Assembly (NCBI GenBank): GCA_030770535.1
Contig: JASVEC010000015.1
Coordinates: forward strand, 434,001-498,000
DNA: 64,000 nucleotides
Direction of reading: 5' to 3'
Source of the DNA: Batkoa obscura
Lineage: Eukaryota; Entomophthoromycota; Entomophthoromycetes; Entomophthorales; Batkoaceae
Shown here: positions 1 to 14,372 of the stretch, in pieces
Layout: each line of letters opens with the position of its first letter
Position numbering within the stretch: position 1 is the stretch's first letter
Position numbers and translations under genes: made by a program
The notes under the pieces: generated by a model
The model's input: the letters and a program-made list of their open reading frames with translations, nothing else
Database searches by the model: none
What the model was told of the DNA's origin: nothing

Positions 1-760
1 TCCAAGTATCAACCAAAAGTTTAAAAATAATATCGCACTTTTACATAAATTACCATATAAATATGTTATATTACTACATGCATATAAAATTAGTTTATCT
101 GAGTATGAGGCTATGGTTTTTTATTTACTTTAAATTTATCTTATGTCTAGTGCGACTTCACCCTACTTTTTAATTTGGCTAATTTTTTCACATAACTCTA
201 AACTCAACTTTCTTACAATTGGATCCATTATTTAGCATTGTTACTTTAATTCTATTTGATATTAAAAAATAACTACTTCATTCAGTATTAATCTACATAT
301 GGTATCGTTCAATTCTTTTATATAGGCCAATATCAAAACTTCTTTTCCATTTATTATCTCTTTGATTCAAAATAAGACATCTTTATTAATATTGCAAGAA
401 ATGAATTTACAAACAAGCCAATACGTCTAACTTTTCTTACATTTGCATTACTATGCTTGATCTTTAATAGTCAGCCAAGTTCCTTGAAATTATAATCTGT
501 TGAATTTTATCCAATGTTATTGACTGATTATGAAGTAGTATATCTACAAAAACAAACAACTATTCAGCTATGGTAAATGAAATGTTTGCTTCTTGATTTA
601 ATCAAATTATATACATGACTCTCAGTAACCCTTTCCTTTTTTACTACTTTTATCTTAAGTTTATAAATAGCTGCACTTGAATTTTGTTTTATTTGGTCCT
701 CTATTATACCCTTTTTTTTAAAGTCTCCTTGTTTTTATTTCTTTTTACTTTTTGTCATTT
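1..760 (-). pseudogene. Decayed duplicate of the 5' part of IPI1/TEX10
   Basis: This segment is a diverged copy of about 30690-31478, the first exons and introns of the intact IPI1-like gene. Matching landmarks keep the same order: the start-codon region with its run of lysine codons, the 'TTTTATCCAATGTTA' block (real gene 'TTTTATCCAATGTAA'), 'CTTTTCTTACATT.GCATTA', 'CAATTGGATCC' against 'CAGTTGGATCC', and 'CAACCAAAAG.TTAAAAATA' at the window edge. Introns were copied as well, so this was DNA-level duplication and not retrotransposition. The copy has an in-frame stop eight codons after the start (MTKSKKK then stop) and no long reading frame. It continues past base 1, so its far end is unknown. 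It lies head-to-head with DHFR, whose promoter must lie in or beside the relic. Confidence 0.82.
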
Positions 761-833
761 TTTATAGAATAAAATTGATTAAAAAATAATATATGAATAG
801 TTTTGAAAAAAAAAATTGACTTTTTAAATTAAA

Positions 834-1600
834 ATGACAAATCAAACTGAAAATGAAATACCAAACTTTAGTTTAATAACTGCTGTAACAAAAGAAAGGG
901 GTATTGGATATCAGGGGGATCTTCCATGGATTAAAACACCTATTCGTACGGATATGATGTTCTATGAGAAAGTAACAAGGCACTTAAATGTTAATCAAGA
1001 TAAACCTTTTGAAACAAGTGAAATCAACGATACAGTTAATAATGTAGTAATTATGGGAAGAGTATCTTGGGAATGTGTACCAATAAAATATAGACCATTC
1101 AGAAATCGTATTAATATCATTGTATCAAGGAACAAAGATTTAAATTTGTAATAATTATTAATTAAGTTTGATAAAATAATGTTAACAATTTATTTTATAG
1201 AGAAATGAGTGATGAAAAGTTAAAACAATATACTCATATAGTACACTCTTTAGAAGATGGATTAATATTGGCAAAAAAGCTAACAAAAAATGGCTCAGTT
1301 TTTGTTATTGGTGGTAGTCAACTTTATACTCAAGCTATTCAACATCCAAAATGTACTAAGTGGTTTATTACCGAGCTGTTTGACCACCCAGAATTACTTT
1401 GTGATACCTTCTTTCCAGAATATCAAGCTATAAAATCATCCAAAAAAGATATAACTATTGAAGCATGGGAATGGTTAAATAGATTCAAAAGTAAAAGAGT
1501 GCTTCCAGCTTTAAAAAAGTTAGAAAACGGTGAAGTATATGTTTGTGAAAATGATATTAGTTATAAGTTCTTTTTATTTGAAAATAATTATATTGAATAA
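834..1600 (+). CDS. DFR1: Dihydrofolate reductase
   Basis: Reduces dihydrofolate to tetrahydrofolate with NADPH, for thymidylate, purine and methionine synthesis. There are two exons, 834-1147 and 1201-1600; the GTAATAATT...TTTTATAG intron joins ...KDLN-L-EMSDEK and gives about 237 residues, within the usual fungal DHFR range. Visible family motifs in order: the N-terminal strand and Met20-type loop (LITAVTKERGIGYQGDLPW, residues about 14-32), the NADPH-binding strand VIMGRVSWECVP, the basic segment RINIIVSRN, and the conserved GG turn VFVIGGSQLY in exon 2. Only 74 bp separate its ATG from the end of the IPI1 relic, so the promoter is very short or built from relic DNA. A palindromic element starts 13 bp after the stop, inside the likely 3' UTR. 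Identification is secure; the exon join is inferred. Confidence 0.95.
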
Positions 1601-1613
1601 AGTTTATAAATAA

Positions 1614-1720
1614 TATATGAGGGTGTTCTTTTGGTTTCATTATTTTTCCATTTTTTAAGTGCTATTTGAGTGCAAAGATTGTTTGTACAACTCTTAAACA
1701 AAAAAATATATCTCCATATA
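1614..1720 (-). mobile_element. 107-bp palindromic MITE, copy 1
   Basis: Copy in the reverse sense (TGAGGGTGTTC... to ...ATCTCCA) with TA on both sides. It keeps the inner block TTTTTCCA...TTTAAGTGCTATTTGAG. It starts 13 bp past the DHFR stop codon and so probably lies in that transcript's 3' UTR. Strand '-' marks orientation relative to copies that begin TGGGGATGTATTTTT. Confidence 0.8.
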
Positions 1721-2317
1721 GTAATAAATAGAAGTAGTACAGTTATTAGATCCTATAATCAAGTTTTTTTTAACTCATAATCCTAGACTGTATTAAATTT
1801 TTGTATTTTTATTATTGGTTTTGATACAATTAAGAAAGTTTTTAAAGTTGAAATTTAAACACATAGTATAATTATTAAATTATATGGTGAATAATATTGA
1901 GTTTAAACATAAAATATTATACTATCAATTATATTAAATAGCCTTGAAAGTTATTTTATTTATTAAAAATACAAATATAAATACAAATACAACCGTGTTA
2001 GAGATATAAAAATAAATGAAAGAAAAGTTTATTGCAAAAGTAAAAAAGAAACACATATTACCTAAAGTAAAGGTAATAGAATATTGCAATTCGATAATGT
2101 TGAAAATAAAAGGGAAAAAATGGAAAAAGAAAAAGACTCTTACTTTCTATTAAGAGTACCGTTAAGAAACATTGAAATTCAAATTATAGTGTTAATTTGT
2201 GTTACATATTTATCAACATAAAATTCAATTAAATTTAAACTTGGATATCTTCCTTATTAATATGAGATAAGCTTCCAATCTATTAATTTTATTAATCTTA
2301 ATTCATTTTTAAATAGT
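1721..2317. other. Intergenic, DHFR to PCF11 (convergent)
   Basis: AT-rich DNA between two convergent genes, holding the 3' ends of both. I see no reading frame, repeat or RNA gene in it. Confidence 0.6.
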
Positions 2318-4799
2318 TTAATTTACATTGTTACTATCATCGTTATTATCATTAGGTACTACTTTATTATCAGAATAACAAGTAGCATGTAATACCTATT
2401 AATATATAAATAAAGCCCTTAATTTAAATATTATAATATTACCTCATCATTAACTAAAACAGCATTCTTATATATCCAATCCTCTTTTTCCTCACTCCAG
2501 ATAGTATTAAATGTATCATGGCATATAGGACATGGTTTATTATTATGATCAGCAGGTACAACTAAAATTGACATTTCAAGTTTAGCAGTTGATTCTGCAG
2601 CTTCATCTTGAGGCTTAACTAACTGAGTGAAGAAAATAGGTTCTATTTTTAAATTAAATTAATTAAAAGTTGAAATTATTCTTTATTTTCTTACCATTTG
2701 AATAATCAAATTCAGTTTCTTTATTTTCTACCCAATCCTTGAAATTTAAAATTAATAAAAGTTACTATCTTTATTACATTCTTTATTACCGAGTCTGTTG
2801 AATACCATGTTCTTGAATGTGCCTTCTTAGCCCTTTCTTTACGATTACGATTTAATCGGAAGTGCCAGTCCATATGTATATCAAGTTCTTCTTGACTTTC
2901 TTGGCTTTCTGGGTATCTAATACCGCATTGCTTACATTGTAATGTCTGATCAAAATAAAGTACTTTTTCAGCTCCTTTATGGTTACTAATAAATAAAATA
3001 CTTAATATACTTGTTTCTTAACAATCTTAGTTTAAAACACATTTAAATTTTAGCTCAATAAACTATAAATTAAATTAACAATAAATAAATAAAACGTACG
3101 CATTTATATCCTTTTGAGTTAAGTTTACGATTAAAGTGACATCCGTCCCTTGGTCAGTACTAGATAATGGAAAATTAAAGGCAGTTGTATTAGAATCCAT
3201 AGGAACTGATGAAGGTATGGGTTCTTTAGAAACTCCATTCTCGTTTGAAGATTGTGATGCATTAAAGGAAAGGACTCCACTATCAAGGAGACTCTTTAAT
3301 AAATCATGATCTACATTTAAAGCTGCAGGTGCAGTAGTATTAGAGAATGGTACAGGAGGTTCTTGATAACCAATATTATGGGGTTCGCTAACCATAGAAT
3401 TATCCAAAGCTCCATGATTAAAATGAGGTGGCTTCATTGGATGAATGTGGTTATTTGGTGGCATATTTGACATGTGATGAGACATAGGTGGAAAAGATGA
3501 ATGTGGTGGTTGGATATGTGGTGCAATCGGATTCATTGGGTGTTTGAATTGGTGATCAAATGGCATTGGCGCAGCATTATGAGGCCCTTCAAAAGAATCA
3601 TTTGGTATATTATGATCAAAAGGTGGAGGACGCATTTGATGAGGAGGAAATGATGGATTGTTATGAGGAAAATCGGGGGTATCCTGAGCATATGAATCCA
3701 TAAAAGAAGGCTCTTGTCCTGGGAAAAATGGAGGGTTATGGCCCATTTCTGGCATACCAAATTCACCATTTGGAAACTCTTGAGGATAAATTGGTCGATT
3801 ACCTGCTTCATTAAAATAAGGTGGTTGTTGGGAAAAGGGAAGTAGTTGATGAAATTGTGGTTGTTGAAAATCTTGTTCGATGAATCCAGGTCTTTCTTGT
3901 CTTTTATGAGAACGAGCATTATTAAACCTTGGTGGAGGTCTAGGAAATTGGTTGGGTTGACCAGGTCTAAATGGTGGTGGACGATAAGGTTGACGACCCT
4001 GAAATGGTCTCTGGTGTGGCGATGGAAAAGTTTGTGGTCGTTGCTGAGGATGGAAATTTTGATGGCGTGGGCTTTTATTGAATCCTTGTTTCAAATGACC
4101 AGGAAGCTAAAAAAAATTAGAATCAGGATAAAACTATTAAATAAAGGTTACATTTTTTTGTTGTGCTTTTCTTTTTTCAGGATGGTGGTCAAAATCAGTA
4201 CCTCTTTTATCACCGGATGAAGGATAGCCCTAAGCAATGGGTAAATATTATTTTATTAATAATGAAATTTTAAAATACCGAATGAGAATTAGAGTTATTT
4301 TGGGCATAATTATTTAAGGGTGAGTCATAATTGTTTCTTTCAGATTCTTCCAATTCAATAGATATATGATTAAGTATGTCAGCGCTAAATAAATCAGCTG
4401 TTTTCCAAGTTTCTAAAACAACATTAAGCTTTCTTTGAGTTGATGGTTCAACAGAGCGATAAGTGTCAATAAAAATTTTACGAATATTTTTAGAAAATCC
4501 GCTAGGATATAACTCTGATTCATTTTTTATTATAGAATCTATTAAATAAATTAAAGGGAGTTTTAATTCTGGCTGGACCTTAAGCAAAATTAAGCATCGG
4601 AATTGACAAAGTTTTAATTTATTCTTACCTTGGTTATTTGTCCTTCAATGGCTTCAATGATCTCATTAGAATACTTACGCTTATCCTTGGCAACCGTTGT
4701 CAACCGAGATATCACCGTATTTGAACATGTACTAAGCGTTTTAAGAGAGTTGTAATATTCATTGAATATTTGCTTTGGCGAAATATCACTGTGATCCAT
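2318..4799 (-). CDS. PCF11: Pcf11-type mRNA cleavage/termination factor
   Basis: Subunit of the mRNA 3'-end cleavage factor (CF IA in yeast); it binds the phosphorylated RNA polymerase II tail. Eight exons can be joined: 4629-4799, 4279-4578, 4152-4229, 3100-4106, 2790-2985, 2695-2737, 2443-2642, 2318-2395, which add up to exactly 690 codons plus stop. Exons 1-2 give the CTD-interacting domain (residues about 1-140), with the family-typical KLPLIYLIDSIIKN helix. The large exon 4 is Pro/Phe/His/Gln-rich and low in complexity. Exons 5-6 carry the first zinc finger (CKQCGIRYP ... HMDWHFR). Exons 7-8 carry the second (PCPICHDTF ... WSEEKEDWIYKNAV ... HATCY). Both fingers have their usual Pcf11 spacing. 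Identification is strong; no transcript was available to confirm the joins. Confidence 0.93.
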
Positions 4800-5278
4800 T
4801 ATCTCTTAAAATAAAAAATTGACAAAACCAAGACCAAACTTTTTAACACTACTTAGGATTATATCGACCAATAAAATCGATAATAAATTTTGAGAATAGC
4901 AAATCAATTGAATTCAGGTAAATACTACACATAATAAATTATTAGCTGGATACGAAATTTAACATCAAATTATATTATCTGCTTAATAACTAAGCTTAAA
5001 AACGTGAACAAATCTAAAAATTAAAGATACTAATAAAAAGATTAATATTAAATTAAATAGAACTATTTTGCTTTAAATCTATAATATTAATTTAGTTCAT
5101 AATAAAATACATTATGTATTTTTTTCATTGGATCTTTAAACTTATAGTATCATATATATATCTTACAAAATTTTGATAAAACTACTGGATTTGATATTTT
5201 AGTCCTTTTTAACAACTCTTATTTTTATTAACCTTTTGCTTCAGAGAATCCCTATTTGACTTGAAACTTGTACAAAAT

Positions 5279-5380
5279 ATAGGGCTATGTTTTTTGATTT
5301 TATCACTTTTTTCATTTTTTAAACATTATTGAGTGAAAAAAATGTCAACAATTTATAAACAAAAAAGATGTTACGATATC
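5279..5380 (-). mobile_element. Palindromic MITE, copy 2 (diverged)
   Basis: Worn copy: AGGGCTATGTTTTTTGATTT start, the inner TTTTTTCATTTTTTAAACATTATTGAG block, and an end that has lost the CCCC motif. One of the oldest-looking copies. Confidence 0.6.
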
Positions 5381-5652
5381 GATTCTTTCAACACTGCCCT
5401 GTAGTTTTTAAATAAACGATTTTATAAATTATAAAACTTTATAATTACTTTTGCAGCCATATTCTATAAAAATAAACTTTTTTAAACTTTCTTTTACTAA
5501 TATTTAATAATGGTGATCATTTTATTTTATTTTATTTATTTGTTTACTATTAACTAGCATAAAGTTTAGAAAACTTGTTGGAACTGAAATAAAAACTATG
5601 TTCTTATTCACTTTTATATTTTAGAAAATAAAAAATAAAAAATAAAAAAAGA

Positions 5653-5757
5653 ATATGGGGATGTTTTTTTTGACTTCATTATTTTTCCATCTTTAAGCAC
5701 TATTTAGGTGGAAAATTGTTAGTAAAATTCTTAAATATAAAAATACATCCCCATATA
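5653..5757 (-). mobile_element. Palindromic MITE, copy 3
   Basis: Well preserved. Begins ATATGGGGATGTTTTTTTTG and ends AATACATCCCCATATA; TA lies at both edges. Confidence 0.85.
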
Positions 5758-6094
5758 TAAACTAATATTAGGTTTTTACTTAAATACTATTTTAAAAAGG
5801 TTAAATTTATAACATCTTTATAATCTTTTTGTTTAAAACTTAATTAACAAATGAAAACATATTAAATGAACATTAATTAAGATACGATTTTTAAATAGCT
5901 ATAACTTTTTCTAAATATAATAAATTAATAAAAGCTAATAAGTGGTACCTTAATAAAAACATAAAACACAAACTTGTTTTTAAAGTAAATGGAATAATCC
6001 AATTGGTATAAGAAAGTGATAGTAATATATATTTAAAACTAGTATCCCGTTATGGGCATTATTGTATTTATTAAAATTATGATTTCAATATGTA

Positions 6095-6200
6095 TAGAAC
6101 TCAAAGATGTACTTTTTTGCTTGAGAATTTTAGATAGATAGCCTCTTTTCACTCAAGTACTGCTTAAAAAGTGATGAAACCAAAAAAACACCCCGATCTA
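6095..6200 (+). mobile_element. Palindromic MITE, copy 4 (diverged)
   Basis: The forward-sense body is recognisable (GATGTACTTTTTTGCTTGAG ... ACTGCTTAAAAAGTGATGAAA ... AAAAAACACCCC), but both tips have decayed. It lies about 350 bp upstream of the Groucho-like start codon. Confidence 0.6.
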
Positions 6201-6555
6201 GGTCTTTATTAAATTAATCTTTTCAACTTACTTTTATATAAAAATTAGTAACGATAAAGTAGAACAATATAGTTGTTGATTTATTGATAATAAAAATTCG
6301 AATCAATTGATAATAAAATACAATATTCAACTATAAAGATCGGCTTGTTAGCATTGAACTTCCAAGCTTTCAAGTTAAATATTCTTGAAATTGAATCACT
6401 TTTCTAAATAGATTAAAACAATACAAGAACAACATAAGTAATTAAGTCTAATCATCTATTGGTACACTTAAGAAACAATCAATGAAACAAAATTTTAAAG
6501 AAATAACAAAATTCAATAAAAAAAGAAGTTTTATCTTTTAATTAGTTAGTATAAA

Positions 6556-9034
<2,479 letters not shown>

Positions 9035-9721
9035 AAGGTAGTTTAAGTCTTTGAAATAACTTCCTTTGAATGTACTAATTCATATTAGCTTTTTATTATC
9101 TTATTAATAACATTTTTATTATTTTCTGCTCTAATAAACCTAATCATTTATTTTATTAGATTATATTAATTCAACTTTTTTTATATAGTTATAATGTCAT
9201 TTGATTAATAATAAATATTTGTCAAATTGAATCTATTTCATTAAATTATTAGATTAATAATTGGACCTTTTAGAACTTAAAGTTAAAATAGAATTCAAAT
9301 GAAATTTTTACTTAATAAAGTAAATGAGTTATTTTAACAATTCATTATTGTCAATAACTATTTGAATCTGTCTTATAGTTTGATAATGTCAATATCCAAC
9401 CTTTAAATAGAATAAAAACATTAAACTATTAATAACAAAAATAAAAGTGATAAAATTTCTTATGATTTCAACTTCATTTAATAAGTTGAAATGTTCTTAG
9501 AAATTCATTTTCTATTTCGAATTTCAAGAAGCGTCAATTACCAAACTTAGTAAATGAGGCATCAATTGAATTTCACCGCTGGTTAAACCTAGTGACTTAA
9601 ATAGAACAATTCTACGTGTATAAATATTTTTAGTTAAAAAAAGCGATAATTATAATTTATAAAGAAAGTTAGATAGTAAATCAAAAAAATTCTTTTAATT
9701 TAATTCAAATAATTGAATTCC
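9035..9721. other. Upstream region of CaMK-like kinase 1
   Basis: AT-rich, non-coding. The only conserved item is the 15-mer TTAGTAAATGAGGCA at 9547-9561, shared with the region upstream of kinase 2. Confidence 0.6.
9547..9561 (+). promoter_or_regulatory. Motif shared upstream of kinases 1 and 2
   Basis: TTAGTAAATGAGGCA lies 160 bp before the kinase 1 ATG. The matching CTAGTAAATGAGGCA lies about 115 bp before the kinase 2 ATG, while the surrounding sequence has diverged. It is either a retained control site or leftover duplication. Confidence 0.4.
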
Positions 9722-11167
9722 ATGTCTCAGTTGTTATGGCGAGTCACTCATTTATTAACATACCAACCAGAAAGATATTCTAAACGTCAAGATTATAAAA
9801 TACTTGGCACTATAGGTAATTTAAATCTCAACTTTTATCCAGCTCTAGCATTCTAATTCAAGCTTTTGATAACTTCTATTTATCTTTAGGAACAGGCTCT
9901 TTTGGGACAGTAAAACTTGCAATTAGAATAAAAGATGATGAAAAAGTAGCTATAAAAATTATTGATAAAAGTAGTCAAGAAGGTCATTTAGATATTGTTA
10001 TAAGGGAACTGAATATATTACAAAAATATCAACATGAAAATATTGTACCTTTTTTAGACTGGTTTGAATCTAAAGATAAATATTATTTTGTATTTAAATT
10101 GTAGATATTTATTACTATTATTGCTATTTATTGTTATTTATTTATTGCTATTTTAGATGTACAGGTGGACAGTTAGGAGACCACTTAAATAAATTGGACA
10201 GCTTTACTGAATTATATTGTAAAAAGCTAGTAATTCAAGTCTTATTAGCTGTCGATTATTTACATGAAAATGGAATAATACACAGAGGTGAATATTTTCT
10301 ATAGCTAATAATAATAGTGATTGATGTTTTATAAATTTCAATAAGATGTTAAATTAGAAAATTTGTTATTTGAAGACTCAAGTGAAAATAGTAAATTGTT
10401 ATTAACAGATTTTGGGTAAATTAGTAGTATTTATAAGAATTATCTTTTTATATTTTATTTTTTTACTTAGTATCTCAAAACTTCTCAATCATGAAAATGA
10501 AATGCTAAAAACTCAATGTGGTACACCAAATTATACAGGTAATTTAACATTATGATAATCAACAGTTAATAATTAACAATATTTTCTTAGCCCCAGAAAT
10601 ATTTTTAAAAATTCATTATGGTAAACCAGTAGATATGTGGTCTATTGGGTAATTTATTATTTTAAGTTTTATACAATTTATTAAATTAATTATTAACTTA
10701 GTATTCTGACTTATTTATTGTAAGTTTTAGATTATTTATTATTATTAAAATTAGAAATCTAATTCTTTAAGATTGAGTGGTAATTTCCCTTATGAAATTG
10801 AAGGCTTCCCTAATCGACAATTACTGGATGATATGTTTGAAGAAAGATGTTGTTTTGATCACTGTTGTTTACCAGAAACGTCTTCGGAAGGTAGGATCAA
10901 ACTTATTCATAATTTTGCAACGTTAAAAAACTAAACAGTAATTCCTTTTTAATTACAGCTATTGATTTCATAAAAAAACTGATAAAAGGGGATCCTCAAA
11001 GAAGAATGACAGCTAAAGAAGCATTGAAACACCCATGGATATTCATGAGTTGTGATAATAAGCCAAAATCTATAAAAAAGGATAAGAAGTGCTTTCATCC
11101 AGTTAAAAAGCATAAATTGGCGTTCGTTAAGTTCAAAATGATTAATGCGTTGAATAAAAAGTGTTAA
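9722..11167 (+). CDS. CaMK-like Ser/Thr kinase 1
   Basis: Calcium/calmodulin-dependent-type protein kinase, nine exons, about 325 residues. The glycine loop GTGSFGTVKLA, lysine in VAIKIID, HRDVKLENLL catalytic loop, DFG, activation segment (TQCGTPNYTAPE) and KPVDMWSIGILTYLLLSG are all present, so it looks catalytically intact. The basic tail (HKLAFVKFKMINALNKK) resembles the autoinhibitory/calmodulin-binding segment of CaMKI. Exon 7 is only 18 nt (10702-10719). Three stretches (9887-10103, 10349-10424, 10709-10843) are base-identical to kinase 2, introns included, while the N-terminal exon and the tail differ. Substrate is unknown. The start MSQLLWRVTHLL matches MSSILWRVTHLL of kinase 2, which supports the chosen ATG. 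Confidence 0.9.
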
Positions 11168-12312
11168 AAATGAGTGATTTTAAAATGAAGAATGGAGATG
11201 ATGGAGAGATAGTGAGTAATTGATAGTGCCGTAATTTTTAATTAATATATTAATGTATATATGAAATAGTTTTAAATTATGGGTGTTTCTCTGTAAATTT
11301 TATAAATTAAATGGCCTGAGAGGAAATTTGAATAATTTTATACTTTTTATTATATCAATTTCAACGATTATAATTAGTATAGTTTTGTTTAAAAAATCAA
11401 GATAAAGTTGAAGTATTAATCAATTTGTTAAAGTTGAATTATGATTGTATAAACAAATAGAAATATCTAATTTAATACTTTATAAAAATAATTTTTTATC
11501 AAAAAGAACTTTTATCTATTGTTTAAAGTTAAAATTAGTCTTATTTTTAAAACGATACTATTAATCCTTTTCAAATTTCTTGAAAGTGGATAAAATCTAA
11601 CAAGACATTTATTACAAGTAAAAAAAGTAATTAGTAAGGAAAGAAAATAAACGATATTGAACAGTTATATAAGGTATTTTTAACTATGTTTTATAATACG
11701 AAGCAGTATAAATTAATAATGGAATAAGAATTCAACTATTTAAATGTATTAAAGATATCTTCAATAGTGTATAAGTTAAAAATAAAAGTAACAATTTAAA
11801 AGCTATTTCTGTATTTAACATAACAAAACAAGATTGTTTTTGAAAATTTATTAACTGAGATTAAAAAAACAAAGGTTTATTAAATCAAATTCTAAAACAT
11901 AAAGTAATTTATGAACAATAGAATATTAATAATAAAATTATAGAAGCAATATTATTATTTATATTAAAATTAGAGTTATATTAATTTTAACTTAATTCTA
12001 GATTAATTTATTACTTGTTGAAGCTAAAAAAACAATTTTTGATTATTTAATGAATTCAAAATTGCTACAAATTAATAGTAAAACATTGTTATTAAAATAA
12101 TCATTGCCATTCCTTTTAAATAACATTAAAGAACATGAAATTTATTATTTGTTCTTATTATAAAGCAGTTTTTTTACTAAATCTAGTAAATGAGGCACTA
12201 TTTATAGCTCCATACATACTGAATCAAATGGAACAAAATATAAGAGACAATAAGTTTAAAAATATATAAAAATCAAACAAACATCTTTTTTTAGAATAAT
12301 TTTAAATAAATA
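11168..12312. other. Intergenic between kinases 1 and 2
   Basis: About 1.1 kb of AT-rich DNA with no coding signal that I can see. It holds the shared motif CTAGTAAATGAGGCA at 12183-12197. Confidence 0.6.
12183..12197 (+). promoter_or_regulatory. Motif shared upstream of kinases 1 and 2
   Basis: CTAGTAAATGAGGCA, the counterpart of the block at 9547-9561 and also followed closely by the kinase start codon. Confidence 0.4.
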
Positions 12313-13800
12313 ATGTCTTCAATTTTATGGCGAGTTACTCATCTTTTGGATTTTCAACCAAATAGTTATAAAAAAAGACAAGAATATAAAATGATTAATA
12401 CTATTGGTAACAAGAAATTGATACTCTCAAATCAATAAAATGAGGATTTAACCCGATATTATCTCTAGGAACAGGCTCTTTTGGGACAGTAAAACTTGCA
12501 ATTAGAATAAAAGATGATGAAAAAGTAGCTATAAAAATTATTGATAAAAGTAGTCAAGAAGGTCATTTAGATATTGTTATAAGGGAACTGAATATATTAC
12601 AAAAATATCAACATGAAAATATTGTACCTTTTTTAGACTGGTTTGAATCTAAAGATAAATATTATTTTGTATTTAAATTGTAAATATTTACTTATTATCA
12701 TTTGTCATTATTTATATACGTTCTAGATGTAAAGGCGGTCAACTTTTAGATCGATTGTTAGAATTGGGGAGTTTTACTGAATTAGATTGTAGAAATCTAA
12801 TAAAGCAAATACTATTAGCAGTAGATTATTTACATGATAATAACTTAATACATCGAGGTAATAATAATAATATTTATGCTGATGATCATGATTAATTAAT
12901 TTTAATAAGATATTAAATTAGAAAATTTGTTATTTGAAGACTCAAGTGAAAATAGTAAATTGTTATTAACAGATTTTGGGTAAATTAGAATATTAAATTG
13001 AAATTAAATGAAATTGTTTATTTTTATGATATAATTATTTAGTATCTCTAAAATCCTTGATTATGAAAATCAAATGATACGAACTCAATGTGGTACACCC
13101 AATTATACAGGTAATTGTTAATATTTCAATATTAATTATTATTATTATTATTATTAGCACCTGAAATATTTATAAAAATCAATTACGGAAAACCAGTAGA
13201 TATGTGGTCTATTGGGTAATTTATTAATTATTTCAATTTTGTATAAGTTAATTATTTTATTTTATTTTATTTTATTTTATTTTATTTTATTTTATTTTAA
13301 TAATTTAGTGTTTTAACTTATTTATTGTAAGTTTTAGATTATTTATTATTATTAAAATTAGAAATCTAATTCTTTAAGATTGAGTGGTAATTTCCCTTAT
13401 GAAATTGAAGGCTTCCCTAATCGACAATTACTGGATGATATGTTTGAAGAGAAATGTTGTTATGATTCATGTTGTTTACCAAAAATATCTAAAAATGGTA
13501 ATAATAATAATTTGAATTGATGGTTTAGAAATTAACTTTTATTTTCTATTAGCTATTGATTTTATAAAAAAATTATTAAAAGGGGATTATTTACAAAGAA
13601 TGACTATCAAGCAAGCTTTAATTCATCCTTGGATAGCTGACTATTGTGATAATAATATCAACTTAATTCAAAAAGATAGCAAAGCTTTTAATGCTGCTAA
13701 AGCATATAAAAATGCTTTTATTAAGTTGAAAGCAGTTAATGCCTTACATAAAAGTGTAAGGCTGAACTCGTTATCTCCAGATTCTATTAATGAATATTAA
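12313..13800 (+). CDS. CaMK-like Ser/Thr kinase 2
   Basis: Tandem paralogue of kinase 1 with the same nine-exon layout, about 338 residues. The glycine loop, VAIKIID lysine, HRDIKLENLL, DFG, CGTPNYTAPE and KPVDMWSIGVLTYLLLSG are intact. The tail (YKNAFIKLKAVNALHKS) again looks like a CaMKI autoinhibitory/calmodulin-binding helix and is more conserved with kinase 3 than with kinase 1. Exon 7 is 18 nt (13319-13336). The intron before it carries a (TTTTA)n microsatellite. Exon 2 (about 71 codons) and much of exons 4 and 8 are identical to kinase 1 at every base, far closer than the rest of the gene, which points to recent gene conversion rather than recent duplication. Confidence 0.9.
13254..13299 (+). 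repeat. (TTTTA)n microsatellite in a kinase 2 intron
   Basis: About nine TTTTA units inside the intron that precedes the 18-nt exon. The same intron in kinase 1 lacks the array, so it grew after the duplication. Confidence 0.9.
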
Positions 13801-14263
13801 ATATTTATTACTATTAATAAAATAGTTGTCATTTAGTATTAGTTTTAAGTTTATATGATGTATTTCTGTATTTTATTTTGTAAAAATTGATTAAATAGGA
13901 CCTTAGATATTAGTTAATTTTAATCTAATATTTATTTATAGAATTAGTAAATCAAAGATAAATGCCAATAAAATTCCTACTTCTTTGACTAAGTTTGAAA
14001 TCCTATAAGTAAATGGTGATGTATTTTTTAAGAAATTTACTAACAATCTTCACATTGAAACAGGGCTTAAAAAATAGAAGAGTAATGAAATTAAAAAAAC
14101 ATCCTCAGATATTGCAAATTTAAATCGAAATCAAACTAGAAAATCTAATAGTTTTAATTAGATTCTTGAACAAATTCATAGCGAATTTTTTTAACAAAAG
14201 AATTTTAAATGTTAAAAAATATCTGCTTGATTTAAATATTCTACTTTTCAGTAATGAATTTAA

Positions 14264-14372
14264 TATATGGGGATGTATTTTTGTGTTTAAGAATTTTACT
14301 AAAAATTTTCCGCCTAAATAGCGCTTAAAAGGTGGAAAAAGTAATGAAATCAAAAAAAATCATCCCCATATA
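14264..14372 (+). mobile_element. Palindromic MITE, copy 5
   Basis: Well-preserved forward copy, TATATGGGGATGTATTTTTG to TCATCCCCATATA, with the central AGCGCT intact. Confidence 0.88.

Larger units (their letters stand above)
4800..6555. other. Divergent intergenic, PCF11 to Groucho-like gene
   Basis: Holds the promoters of both flanking genes plus three palindromic elements (5279-5380, 5653-5757, 6095-6200). The rest is AT-rich and featureless to my eye. Confidence 0.6.

Noticed and set aside
3533-4220. Open frames of about 125 codons on both strands over the PCF11 exon
   Set aside because: They overlap the large Pro/His-rich PCF11 exon in other frames and encode biased, family-free sequence.
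14120-14353. 77-codon minus-strand frame
   Set aside because: Begins inside palindromic MITE copy 5 and runs into AT-rich intergenic DNA; no coding features.
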